A stretch of DNA of 64,000 nt from Streptomyces lanatus (GTDB lineage: Bacteria; Actinomycetota; Actinomycetes; Streptomycetales; Streptomycetaceae): assembly GCF_014655715.1 (NCBI RefSeq), contig NZ_BNBM01000007.1, positions 1 to 64,000 of the forward strand. The letters are read 5' to 3'. A program made the position numbers and the translations under genes. Shown here in pieces: positions 17,775-24,701 of this stretch (position 1 is its first letter; every line of letters starts with the position of its first letter). The notes beneath the pieces were generated by a model that searched no databases, was not told where the DNA came from, and was given only the letters and a program-made list of their open reading frames with translations.

Positions 17775-18365
17775 TCAGTCGCGGGGGAACCTGTCGGTCT
17801 TGAGGGTGAGGCCGAGGAGGGTGTTAGTCATGTCGACGTCTGCGCCGTAAGTGATCGACGCGTCGCTCATGTAATCGCCGTCCTTGGGCTGGGTGAACAG
17901 GTGGCACTTGGCCGTGTACGGGTCGACGATGAGGTAGACGGGGACTTCGGCGAGGGCGTACGCGGCCTTCTTGGGGCCGTAGTCGTTCTTGGCCGTGTCT
18001 TTGGAGATGACCTCGGCGATGAACTCGACATCCTCGTTACGCCAGTGGCCCTCGGCGTCCATCTCGGCGCCGTCGCGTAGCTTCGCCACGTCTGGGGCGA
18101 GTCCGTTCTTGCGCCCGGGGAAGTCGATGCGGACGTCGGAGAGCACTTCCGCATCCCTGCCGAAGGTGTCCTCGATCGCCCACATGATCGCTTTAATGGT
18201 TTTCCAGTGGACGCTCCGCTGCGGCGACATGTAGACGGTCCCCTCGACGATCTCGACCTTGTATCCCTCGGGGACGGGCAGCTTCTCAAGCCGCTCGAAC
18301 ATCTCGTCGAGCCAGGACGTGTCGTCGCTCTGGGCCATCGCGATCCTGTCTTCAAGGACGGTCAT
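17775..18365 (-). CDS. Uma2-family (PD-(D/E)XK-like) protein
   Basis: The 196-residue protein belongs to the Uma2/DUF820 restriction-endonuclease-like group. It has the PEGYKVEIVEGTVYMSP N-terminal strand, LAPDVAKLRD with the metal-binding Asp, and VEFIAEVISKDTAKNDYGPKKAAYALAEVPVYLIVDP with the catalytic E...K-type core. ATG 18365 is chosen because GGGGAGGAG lies 6 nt upstream; longer frames begin in the intergenic region. Such genes are multicopy and mobile in Streptomyces and their role is unproven. The stop directly abuts the MFS stop codon, tail to tail. Confidence 0.85.
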   Translation of the reverse strand: MTVLEDRIAMAQSDDTSWLDEMFERLEKLPVPEGYKVEIVEGTVYMSPQRSVHWKTIKAIMWAIEDTFGRDAEVLSDVRIDFPGRKNGLAPDVAKLRDGAEMDAEGHWRNEDVEFIAEVISKDTAKNDYGPKKAAYALAEVPVYLIVDPYTAKCHLFTQPKDGDYMSDASITYGADVDMTNTLLGLTLKTDRFPRD

Positions 18366-18474
18366 CGTGGCGCTCCTCCCCGGCTGCCCCACGGACGAGT
18401 GCAACCGCGCAGTACAACGATACGCACGGTGACGCGTCACGTGTGGTCATGGTCACTCCGCAGCTGCGAGCCGG

Positions 18475-18993
18475 CTACACCCGCCGTGCCAACACCTGCC
18501 CCGGCCAGCCGTCCTTCCCCGCATACGTCTCGGTCCGGACGAAGCCGTTGCCCTCGTAGTAGCGGACCAGCTTGCCGTCGCCGCCTGCGTAACAGTCCAC
18601 CCGCAGCAGCGAGACGCCGGCCCGCCGGGTCACGTCGGCGGCGTGGGTCAGGAGGGCGCTGCCCGTGCCGTGGCCCTTGAAGCGGCGGTCGGAGGCGAGC
18701 CAGTGGATGTAGCGCTCGGGTTCGCCGGGCGGGGGGAGGTGGGAGAGGTAGGCGCCGGGGGCGTCGGTGAGGGTGAGGGTGGCGGCCGGGGTGCCGTCGG
18801 CCTCGGCGATGAAGACCTCGCCCTCGTCCATACAGCGGGTGACCGACTCCACGGTCCTGGGGCTCTGCGACAGCGGCGCCGTCCCCCACTGCCCCGTCCG
18901 CCCCTGCCCGACCAGCCACTCCACGCAGCTGTCGAGCATGCCGAGTATCGCGGGGATGTCGTCGCGCCGGCCGTCCCTGATCGTGATCGTCAT
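18475..18993 (-). CDS. GNAT-family N-acetyltransferase
   Basis: The 172-residue protein has the GNAT fold: an N-terminal TIRDGRRDDIPAILGMLD strand-helix, a central YIHWLASDRRFKGHGTGSALLTHA segment with the acetyl-CoA pyrophosphate-binding R-x-x-G-x-G/A-like motif (RRFKGHGTGSA), and a C-terminal LRVDCYAGGDGKLVRYYEGNGFVRT segment typical of the fold. The substrate cannot be inferred. It is divergent from the 2'-5' RNA phosphodiesterase gene with only 25 bp between start codons, so the two promoters must overlap or the transcripts be leaderless. Confidence 0.85.
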   Translation of the reverse strand: MTITIRDGRRDDIPAILGMLDSCVEWLVGQGRTGQWGTAPLSQSPRTVESVTRCMDEGEVFIAEADGTPAATLTLTDAPGAYLSHLPPPGEPERYIHWLASDRRFKGHGTGSALLTHAADVTRRAGVSLLRVDCYAGGDGKLVRYYEGNGFVRTETYAGKDGWPGQVLARRV

Positions 18994-19018
18994 CGGCTCA
19001 TGGTGTCACGCTGGACCC

Positions 19019-19591
19019 ATGAGACTCTTCGCCGCCGTGCTGCCGCCCGAGGATGTGACGCGCGAACTGGCCACCGAGGTCGCCGAGTTGAGGAAGCTGC
19101 CCGGTGCGGAGGGGCTGCGCTGGACCGGCCGCCCGGGGTGGCACTTCACGCTCGCCTTCTACGGGGAGGTCGATGAGGACGTCGTAGGGGATCTGTCGGC
19201 GCGGTTGGAGCGAGCCGCGCGGCGTACCGCCCCCTTCCCGCTGGCGTTGCGCGGGGGCGGGCAGTTCGGGCACGGGCGGGCGTTGTGGGCGGGGGCCGAG
19301 GGGGATCTGGCGGCGCTGCGGTTGCTCGCCGACCGGAGTGAGGCGGCGGCGCGGAAGGCCGGGGTGGCGATGGGGGAGCACCGGCGGTACAAGGCCCATC
19401 TGACGGTGGCCAGGAGTCGGGTCGCGGTGGATGCGCGGCCGTATGTGGCGGTGCTCGATGAGTTCGGCAGCCGTACGTGGACGGTGGGGGAGCTGGTGCT
19501 GGTGCGCAGCCACCTGCCTGTGTCCGGGGTGGCGGGGGAGCAGCCCCGTTATGAGGCGGTCGGGCGGTGGGCGCTCGGGGGCGCCGGTTAG
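19019..19591 (+). CDS. thpR: RNA 2',3'-cyclic phosphodiesterase (2H family)
   Basis: The 190-residue protein has the two HxT/S motifs of the 2H phosphoesterase superfamily: HFTLAF (His42) and HLTVAR (His127), with the MRLFAAVLPPEDV start typical of ThpR/LigT. The enzyme hydrolyses 2',3'-cyclic phosphate ends of RNA to 2'-phosphates. ATG 19019 is the natural start; longer in-frame extensions run into the divergent acetyltransferase gene. A 29-codon membrane-peptide frame follows after 10 bp. Confidence 0.88.
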   Translation: MRLFAAVLPPEDVTRELATEVAELRKLPGAEGLRWTGRPGWHFTLAFYGEVDEDVVGDLSARLERAARRTAPFPLALRGGGQFGHGRALWAGAEGDLAALRLLADRSEAAARKAGVAMGEHRRYKAHLTVARSRVAVDARPYVAVLDEFGSRTWTVGELVLVRSHLPVSGVAGEQPRYEAVGRWALGGAG

Positions 19592-19601
19592 GCTCGGTTC
19601 C

Positions 19602-19691
19602 GTGGACCCGAAAACCCGGAACCGGATCATGGCCGGTGCGCTTGTGTTGATGTTTGTGCTGGTCGCGGTGGCGGCTGCGCTCGGTAGGTAG
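19602..19691 (+). CDS. 29-residue single-helix membrane peptide (candidate small gene)
   Basis: A GTG-started frame of 29 codons encodes a basic N-terminus (DPKTRNR) followed by one uninterrupted hydrophobic helix of about 18 residues, ending LGR. It begins 10 bp after the thpR stop, so it could be translated from the same mRNA. There is no strong Shine-Dalgarno sequence. The topology (Lys/Arg cluster then helix) is that of a small inner-membrane regulatory peptide. Confidence 0.5.
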   Translation: MDPKTRNRIMAGALVLMFVLVAVAAALGR

Positions 19692-19725
19692 GCGGTTGCG
19701 CAGGGCGGGGAACTGCGGGCCGGTG

Positions 19726-19773
19726 GGGGCTTGTCGCGCCCACGCGGCGGAGCCGCATGTCGAGACAAGCCCC
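19726..19773. repeat. intergenic inverted repeat of a common Streptomyces type, probable bidirectional terminator
   Basis: GGGGCTTGTC (19726-19735) pairs with GACAAGCCCC (19764-19773), and a second stem GCGGC-GGA-GCCGC (19744-19756) sits inside. The sequence around it (GGCGGGGAACTGCGG, CCCCGCGCCCCT) resembles the abundant intergenic repeat of Streptomyces genomes. It lies between the convergent small-peptide and aldo/keto-reductase genes. Confidence 0.65.
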
Positions 19774-19779
19774 GCGCCC

Positions 19780-20772
19780 CTACCAGGCGAACGCCTCCGG
19801 CGACGGCCCAGGACCCGGGAAGATCTCGTCCAGCCCCGCCAGCAGCTCCTCGCTCAGCTCCAGCTCGGCCGCCCGCAGGGCCGACTCCAGTTGCCCCGTC
19901 GTGCGCGGGCCGACGATCGGGCCGGTCACGCCGGGGCGGGTGAGTAGCCAGGCCAGGGCTGTCTCGCCGGGCTCCAGGCCGTGCTTGTCGAGGAGGTCCT
20001 CGTAGGCCTGGATCTTGGTGCGTACGGCCGGGTCGGCCAGCGAGTCGGCGGCTCGGCCGGAGCTGCGGCGGCCGCCCTCGACCTCCTTCTTGATGACGCC
20101 GCCGAGGAGACCGCCGTGCAGCGGGGACCAGGGGATGACGCCGAGGCCGTACTCCTGCGCGGCGGGGATGACCTCCATCTCGGCGCGGCGCTCGTAGAGG
20201 TTGTACAGGCACTGTTCGCTGACCAGGCCGATGGTGCCGGCGCGGCGGGCGGCGATCTCGTTGGCCTGGGCGATCTTGTAGCCGGGGAAGTTGGAGGACC
20301 CGACGTAGAGGATCTTGCCCTGCTGGACCAGCACGTCGATGGCCTGCCAGATCTCCTCGAAGGGAGTGGCGCGGTCGATGTGGTGGAACTGGTAGATGTC
20401 GATGTGGTCGGTCTGGAGGCGCTTGAGCGACGCGTCCACCGCCCGGCGGATGTTCACCGCCGAGAGCTTGTCGTGGTTGGGCCACGCCTCGCCGTCGGCG
20501 GCCATGTTGCCGTACACCTTGGTGGCGAGGACGACCTTCTCGCGCCGCTCGCCGCCCTTGGCGAACCAGTTGCCGATGATGCTCTCGGTACGGCCCTTGT
20601 TCTCGCCCCAGCCGTACACGTTCGCCGTGTCGAAGTAGTTGATGCCGGCGTCCAGCGCCGCGTCCATGATCGCGTGACTGTCCGCCTCGTCCGTCTGCGG
20701 ACCGAAGTTCATGGTGCCGAGGACGAGTCGGCTGACCTTGAGTCCCGTGCGTCCGAGCTGCGTGTACTCCAT
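19780..20772 (-). CDS. aldo/keto reductase
   Basis: The 330-residue protein is a (beta/alpha)8-barrel NADPH-dependent reductase. It begins MEYTQLGRTGLKVSRLVLGTMNFG, followed by GINYFDTANVYGWGENKGRTE with the catalytic Asp and Tyr, VVLATKVYGN with the catalytic Lys, and LQTDHIDIYQFHHID for the active-site His. It is closest to the AKR11/YghZ/Kv-beta-like group. ATG 20772 was preferred to GTG 20781. The substrate is unknown. It is downstream of and co-directional with the GlxA-type regulator gene 75 bp away, so partial co-transcription is possible. Confidence 0.9.
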   Translation of the reverse strand: MEYTQLGRTGLKVSRLVLGTMNFGPQTDEADSHAIMDAALDAGINYFDTANVYGWGENKGRTESIIGNWFAKGGERREKVVLATKVYGNMAADGEAWPNHDKLSAVNIRRAVDASLKRLQTDHIDIYQFHHIDRATPFEEIWQAIDVLVQQGKILYVGSSNFPGYKIAQANEIAARRAGTIGLVSEQCLYNLYERRAEMEVIPAAQEYGLGVIPWSPLHGGLLGGVIKKEVEGGRRSSGRAADSLADPAVRTKIQAYEDLLDKHGLEPGETALAWLLTRPGVTGPIVGPRTTGQLESALRAAELELSEELLAGLDEIFPGPGPSPEAFAW

Positions 20773-20816
20773 GGAGTGCACGCTAGCCGGGTGGAGTGCG
20801 CTCCAAGCAAGGCATC

Positions 20817-20864
20817 TTGATGTTCATCTCAGCCCCGGCGTTGATGTTCACCTCAGCCCCCGCG
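20817..20864. repeat. 24-bp tandem duplication spanning the glxA-type stop codon
   Basis: Two adjacent 24-bp units (20817-20840 and 20841-20864) each begin TTGATGTTCA and differ at two positions. The second unit covers the stop codon of the regulator gene, so the first looks like a duplication of its last codons. Confidence 0.7.
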
Positions 20865-21831
20865 CCCTCGCCCGGTACTCGCTCGGCGTCGTCCCCACGC
20901 GGCGGTGGAACGCCCTGATCAGGGTGTCGACCGTGCCGAAGCCGCACGCGGAGGCGATCCGTTCCAGGGTGTCGTCGGTGGTCTCCAGCAGATGGCCCGC
21001 CCGCTCCACCCGCGCCGACTCGATATAGGCGTGCGGTGTCGTGCCGAGCTCGGTCTTGAAGACGCGGGTGAGCTGCCGGTCGCTGACATGCGCGTACGCG
21101 GCGAGGTCCGCGACCGTGAGGCGCTCGTCGAGGTGGTTCAGGATGTACAGCCGGAGGTCGTCGCTGCGCCGCGTCGTGGACACCCGCTCCAGCGGCACGC
21201 TGAACTGGGACTGCCCGCCGGGCCGCTTGAGGTACATCACCAGCTGGCGGGCGACGCGCTGTGCGACCTGCTCCCCGAAGTCGTCCGCGACCAGGGCGAG
21301 GGAGAGGTCGAGGCATGCGCTGATCCCCGCGCCGGTCCACACCTCGCCGTCCTCGCGGATGAAGATCGGATCCGGGTCGACCCGCACCGCCGGATGGTCG
21401 TCGGCCAGTCGCCGCGCGGTGGACCAGTGCGTCGTGGCGCGCTTGCCGTCGAGGAGCCCCGCGGCGGCGAGGATGTGTGCGCCGACGCACACCGAGGCCA
21501 CCCGCCGGGCGCGGGCGGCCAGCGACTTCACCCAGGTCACCGTGGCGGGGTCGGTGACGGGGTGGATACGGTCCTCGGCGTCCACCTCGACCGAGCCCGG
21601 CACCAGCAGCGTGTCGATCGCACGCTCGCGCACCTCCTCGAACGTGGCGTCGGGCAGGATCCGCACCCCGGCCGCCGTGGTCACCGGTGCCGTCGTCCCG
21701 GCGGCCAGGACGACCTCGTAGCCGACCCGCTCCGTCGTCTCGCGCGGGACGAGCGAGAACACCTCCGGCGGGCCGGTGACGTCGAGGAGGTCGACGCCCT
21801 CGAACAGCACGATCACGATGAGCCGGTTCAC
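20848..21831 (-). CDS. GlxA-family AraC-type regulator with DJ-1/PfpI domain
   Basis: The 327-residue protein joins a DJ-1/PfpI-like ligand-sensing domain (residues about 5-170, with the nucleophile-elbow sequence SVCVGAHILAAAG) to a C-terminal AraC DNA-binding domain (about 220-320, with LTVADLAAYAHVSDRQLTRVFKTELGTTPHAYI and the second helix-turn-helix DTLERIASACGFGTVDTLIRAFHRRVGTTPSEY). GTG 21831 is chosen because AGGGGG precedes it by about 4 nt; upstream ATGs would extend into low-complexity repeats. It is divergent from two isochorismatase-like genes across a 203-bp region, which suggests it controls them. Confidence 0.9.
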   Translation of the reverse strand: MNRLIVIVLFEGVDLLDVTGPPEVFSLVPRETTERVGYEVVLAAGTTAPVTTAAGVRILPDATFEEVRERAIDTLLVPGSVEVDAEDRIHPVTDPATVTWVKSLAARARRVASVCVGAHILAAAGLLDGKRATTHWSTARRLADDHPAVRVDPDPIFIREDGEVWTGAGISACLDLSLALVADDFGEQVAQRVARQLVMYLKRPGGQSQFSVPLERVSTTRRSDDLRLYILNHLDERLTVADLAAYAHVSDRQLTRVFKTELGTTPHAYIESARVERAGHLLETTDDTLERIASACGFGTVDTLIRAFHRRVGTTPSEYRARARGLR

Positions 21832-21933
21832 GTAACCCCCTGTTTCGCGCGCCGACATCGGTGTCGGTTTCTGCGCATAGCGCGTCATTGCCGACGCACC
21901 GGTTCCGGCCATAGCGTCGCATGTGTGTTCAAC

Positions 21934-21993
21934 AAGCCGTTGAACGAGCCGTTGAAAAGGCCTTTGGGCAAGCTGCTGAACATGCCGTTGAAC
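21934..21993. repeat. five 12-bp tandem repeats in the divergent promoter region
   Basis: Five diverged copies of a 12-bp unit (consensus AAGCCGTTGAAC) occupy 21934-21993, between the regulator gene and the isochorismatase-like gene. Copies 1 and 5 differ from the consensus at no more than one or two positions, while copy 3 is the most diverged. The period is four codons, so the plus strand can read KPLN-like tetrapeptides, but no start with a ribosome site was found for them. Confidence 0.75.
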
Positions 21994-22034
21994 ACATCTC
22001 GACCCATTCAACTCCCGGAACCTGGAGGAGATCT

Positions 22035-22613
22035 GTGACCAGCAAGACGCTGCGCGAACTCGGCGGTGCCGACACCACCCCCGCGGCCCTCGCGTCCTCG
22101 ACGCTCGTCCTCGTCGACTACCAGAACACCTACACCCGCGGTGCGATGGAACTCGACGGCTGGCAGCCCGCCCTCGCGGCCGCGTCGGACCTGCTCTCCC
22201 GCGCCCGCGCGGCCGGAGCCGCGGTCATCCACGTCCAGCACGACGGCGGCGAGGGCTCGCCCTACGACATCCGTGCCGAGATCGGCGCGATCCACCCCTC
22301 CGTGGCGCCGGCCGAGGGCGAGCCCGTGGTCGTGAAGCAGGCCCCGGACTCCTTCCACGGCACCGACCTCGGCAAGCTCGTCGACGAGGCCGGGAACGAG
22401 ACCGTGATCGTCGCCGGGTTCATGACCCACATGTGCATCGCCTATACGACGGCTTCCGCGGCCCTGCGCGGCAACAAGCCCACCGTCCCGGCGGACACCT
22501 GCGCCACCCGCTCGATCGTGGACGTCTCCGCCGACGAACTGCACCGCAGCGCGCTGGCCGCCATCGCCGACGCGTACGGCGTGGTCGTCGCCTCCGGCAG
22601 TGAGCTGGCCTGA
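22035..22613 (+). CDS. isochorismatase-like cysteine hydrolase (cytoplasmic copy)
   Basis: The 192-residue protein has the catalytic triad of the isochorismatase/nicotinamidase superfamily: Asp28 (LVDYQNTYT), Lys101 (VVKQAPDSF) and Cys134 (GFMTHMCIA), with the usual cis-peptide region before the Cys. GTG 22035 follows GGAGGAG at a good distance. It probably hydrolyses a small amide or enol-ether substrate, which is not predictable. It is followed without a gap by a close paralogue carrying a Tat signal. The divergent GlxA-type regulator probably controls both. Confidence 0.9.
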   Translation: MTSKTLRELGGADTTPAALASSTLVLVDYQNTYTRGAMELDGWQPALAAASDLLSRARAAGAAVIHVQHDGGEGSPYDIRAEIGAIHPSVAPAEGEPVVVKQAPDSFHGTDLGKLVDEAGNETVIVAGFMTHMCIAYTTASAALRGNKPTVPADTCATRSIVDVSADELHRSALAAIADAYGVVVASGSELA

Positions 22614-22614
22614 C

Positions 22615-23325
22615 GTGGCCCAACAGGGTTCCCGGCGCGGGTTCCTGAAGGCCGGTGGCGCGGCCGTCGTCGGCGGTGCCGCGGTGTTCGGGGCGACCCG
22701 CCTCGGTGACACCCCGGCGCGGGCGGCGGACGCGTCCGGCACGACCACCCTGCGGGGGCTCAACGGCCTGCCCGACGAACCGGCTTCACTCGGCTCGGCC
22801 ACGCTGATCATGGTCGACTACCAGAACACGTACACCCGGGGGGTGATGGAACTCGACGGCTGGCGGCCCGCCCTGGAGGCGGCGGCCGAGCTGCTGGACG
22901 CGGCCCGTGAGGCGGGCGGAAACGTCATCCACATCGTCAACGACGGCGGGGCGGACACCCCGTACGACATCCGTCGGCCGATCGGCCGGATCCACGACCG
23001 GGTCAGGCCCGCCAAGGGCGAGCCGACCGTGGTGAAGAAGGCCCCCAACGCCTTCGTGAACACCGAGCTGGGCGGGCTCGTCGACCGGGCGGGGCGCAAG
23101 GACCTCGTCATCGCCGGGTTCATGACGCACATGTGCGTGACGTTCACGGCCGAGGGCGCGTTCCTGCGCGGGAACCGGCCCACCGTGGTCGCGGACGCCT
23201 GCGCCACCCGGCCGCTGCCGTCGGTCGGCGGCGGGCTGTCCGCCCGGCAGATCCACCACGGCGCGCTGGCGACGATCGCCGATCTGTACGGCGTGGTCGT
23301 CCCCACCCACACCGCGCTGAGCTAG
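22615..23325 (+). CDS. isochorismatase-like cysteine hydrolase with Tat signal peptide
   Basis: The 236-residue protein starts with a twin-arginine signal (SRRGFLKAGGAAVVGGAAVFG, ending near PARAADA), then repeats the fold of the gene before it. Shared segments include VDYQNTYTRG, MELDGW and AGFMTHMC. The triad is Asp68, Lys141 and Cys174, so it looks active and would act outside the membrane after folding in the cytoplasm. GTG 22615 sits 2 bp after the upstream stop; GTG 22600 is an alternative start. It is clearly a tandem duplicate that gained an export signal. A hairpin terminator follows at 23342-23382. Confidence 0.9.
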   Translation: MAQQGSRRGFLKAGGAAVVGGAAVFGATRLGDTPARAADASGTTTLRGLNGLPDEPASLGSATLIMVDYQNTYTRGVMELDGWRPALEAAAELLDAAREAGGNVIHIVNDGGADTPYDIRRPIGRIHDRVRPAKGEPTVVKKAPNAFVNTELGGLVDRAGRKDLVIAGFMTHMCVTFTAEGAFLRGNRPTVVADACATRPLPSVGGGLSARQIHHGALATIADLYGVVVPTHTALS

Positions 23326-23341
23326 CGCGCGTCCGCCCTCT

Positions 23342-23382
23342 CCCTCTCCGGCCTGCCTCCGGCCCCACGCCGCCGGAGAGGG
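23342..23382. terminator. 11-bp stem hairpin after the isochorismatase pair
   Basis: CCCTCTCCGGC (23342-23352) pairs perfectly with GCCGGAGAGGG (23372-23382) across a 19-nt loop, 17 bp after the second hydrolase stop codon. Confidence 0.7.
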
Positions 23383-23539
23383 AAACACGCGGAACCCGGG
23401 AAACACCTGCTCACCTTCCACATCTCGCATTGCTCCCCGCGTCCCGGCCCCTCGTGGCTCCCGGCGGGTCAGTTCCCCCCACGCCACCGCTCCCCACGGC
23501 GGGAACACCTGACGACCGATTCGTTACGGAGAGCAAGTC

Positions 23540-24664
23540 ATGGCAACACGGCGGACCTTCATCGGCGGCGCGGGCATCGGCGCCGCGACCTTCCTCGGCT
23601 ATGCGGTAGCCCCGGCCGACCCCCTGAACACGGCGCCCGCCGCGGAGGCGGTGAGTACCGAGAGCGCCGCCCGGGACTCCATCCGCGCGGTGAACGCGGC
23701 CATGCGCACCAACTACGCGGCGCTCAAAGCCGACCTGATCAACAACCTCGGGCCCGTCATCGTCGTGCAGAACGACGCGAAGGGCGGCACCTTCACCCTC
23801 GTCCACGACGGCAAGCGGTATGTCGAGCACCCGGTGGCCGAGGAGTTCGAGCTGGCGAAGTCCATCGCCCATGTGCCGCTGGGGATCTACTCCACGATCG
23901 CGGAGTACCTCTCGGACAAGGTCCCCAACGTCCCCAACGGCGACCGGATCGACGCCCATGACCTCGACATGGTGGCGATGAAGGGCCCCGGCACCGACGC
24001 CTGGACGACACCGTTGCAGGCCTTCGCCGACAAGCTCACCACCGCGAAGAACGACCTCCCCGCGGCGAAACTGCCGCAGGCCCTGCAGAACGCCTGCGCG
24101 AAGATCCTCGACGAGGCGCTGACCTTCATCGCCGACTCCATCCGCGCCCGTGCCTTCGACATCGCCTCGTTCCAGGACTTCGCGGCCCGCGTCTACCCGG
24201 CGATCCGGGTGAACATGACGTACGCCGCCGACGCGCAGATCTCCGGCGTGCAGCGCCTCTGCAAGAAGTGGCGGGCGCAGATCGGCGAGGCGGCCTGGGC
24301 CGACCTGTACACGGTGGTGCTTTCGATCTGGACGACGTCGGTGCTCAATCAGGCGGAGATCATCATCAGGCCGATGATGAACCAGAAGAAGGTCGACACC
24401 CATCTGATCGACATCCCCACCGCGCAGCTGCCGACCGATCCGATCGGGGTGGCCCTGGACAACCTGGCGCGGATCGTCCAGGACAACATCGCCGCCGAGC
24501 TGGTCTTCGTCTCCGACACCAAGGTCGCCGACGCCCTCAAGGGCAAGGAGGACCTGCTGTCCGACGAGATCCTCAAGCAACTCGGCACGCCCGTCGCGTC
24601 CGGGGTCGCGTTCCGTACCGCGGGCCGGGCCAAGTGCCCGGTCGACCACAGCGTGAGCGTCTGA
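23540..24664 (+). CDS. Tat-exported protein of unknown function
   Basis: The 374-residue protein begins MATRRTFIGGAGIGAATFLGYAVA, a twin-arginine signal with a short hydrophobic core. The mature part is alpha-helical and contains a stretch reading KSIAHVPLGIYSTIAEYLSD and a LCKKWRAQIGEAAWADLYTVVLSIWTTSVLNQAEIIIRPMM segment that could bind a cofactor or partner. A single Cys pair is not conserved in an obvious motif. I recognise no family. ATG 23540 has GGAGAG 6 nt upstream. It is the third gene in a row on this strand with export or hydrolase features, followed after 37 bp by an MFS transporter, which suggests a functional cluster. Confidence 0.75.
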   Translation: MATRRTFIGGAGIGAATFLGYAVAPADPLNTAPAAEAVSTESAARDSIRAVNAAMRTNYAALKADLINNLGPVIVVQNDAKGGTFTLVHDGKRYVEHPVAEEFELAKSIAHVPLGIYSTIAEYLSDKVPNVPNGDRIDAHDLDMVAMKGPGTDAWTTPLQAFADKLTTAKNDLPAAKLPQALQNACAKILDEALTFIADSIRARAFDIASFQDFAARVYPAIRVNMTYAADAQISGVQRLCKKWRAQIGEAAWADLYTVVLSIWTTSVLNQAEIIIRPMMNQKKVDTHLIDIPTAQLPTDPIGVALDNLARIVQDNIAAELVFVSDTKVADALKGKEDLLSDEILKQLGTPVASGVAFRTAGRAKCPVDHSVSV

Positions 24665-24701
24665 CCGCGTCACGCGCTGCGGGAACAACGGGGGAACACA
24701 C

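Noticed and set aside
21921..22034. N-terminal extension of the isochorismatase-like protein reading the 12-bp repeats
   Set aside because: The GTG at 22035 has a strong GGAGGAG site; the extension is low-complexity (AVEK/AVEH-like) and has no ribosome site.
20783..22038. Long frames overlapping the GlxA-type regulator on both strands
   Set aside because: Shadows of the regulator gene; no recognisable domain.
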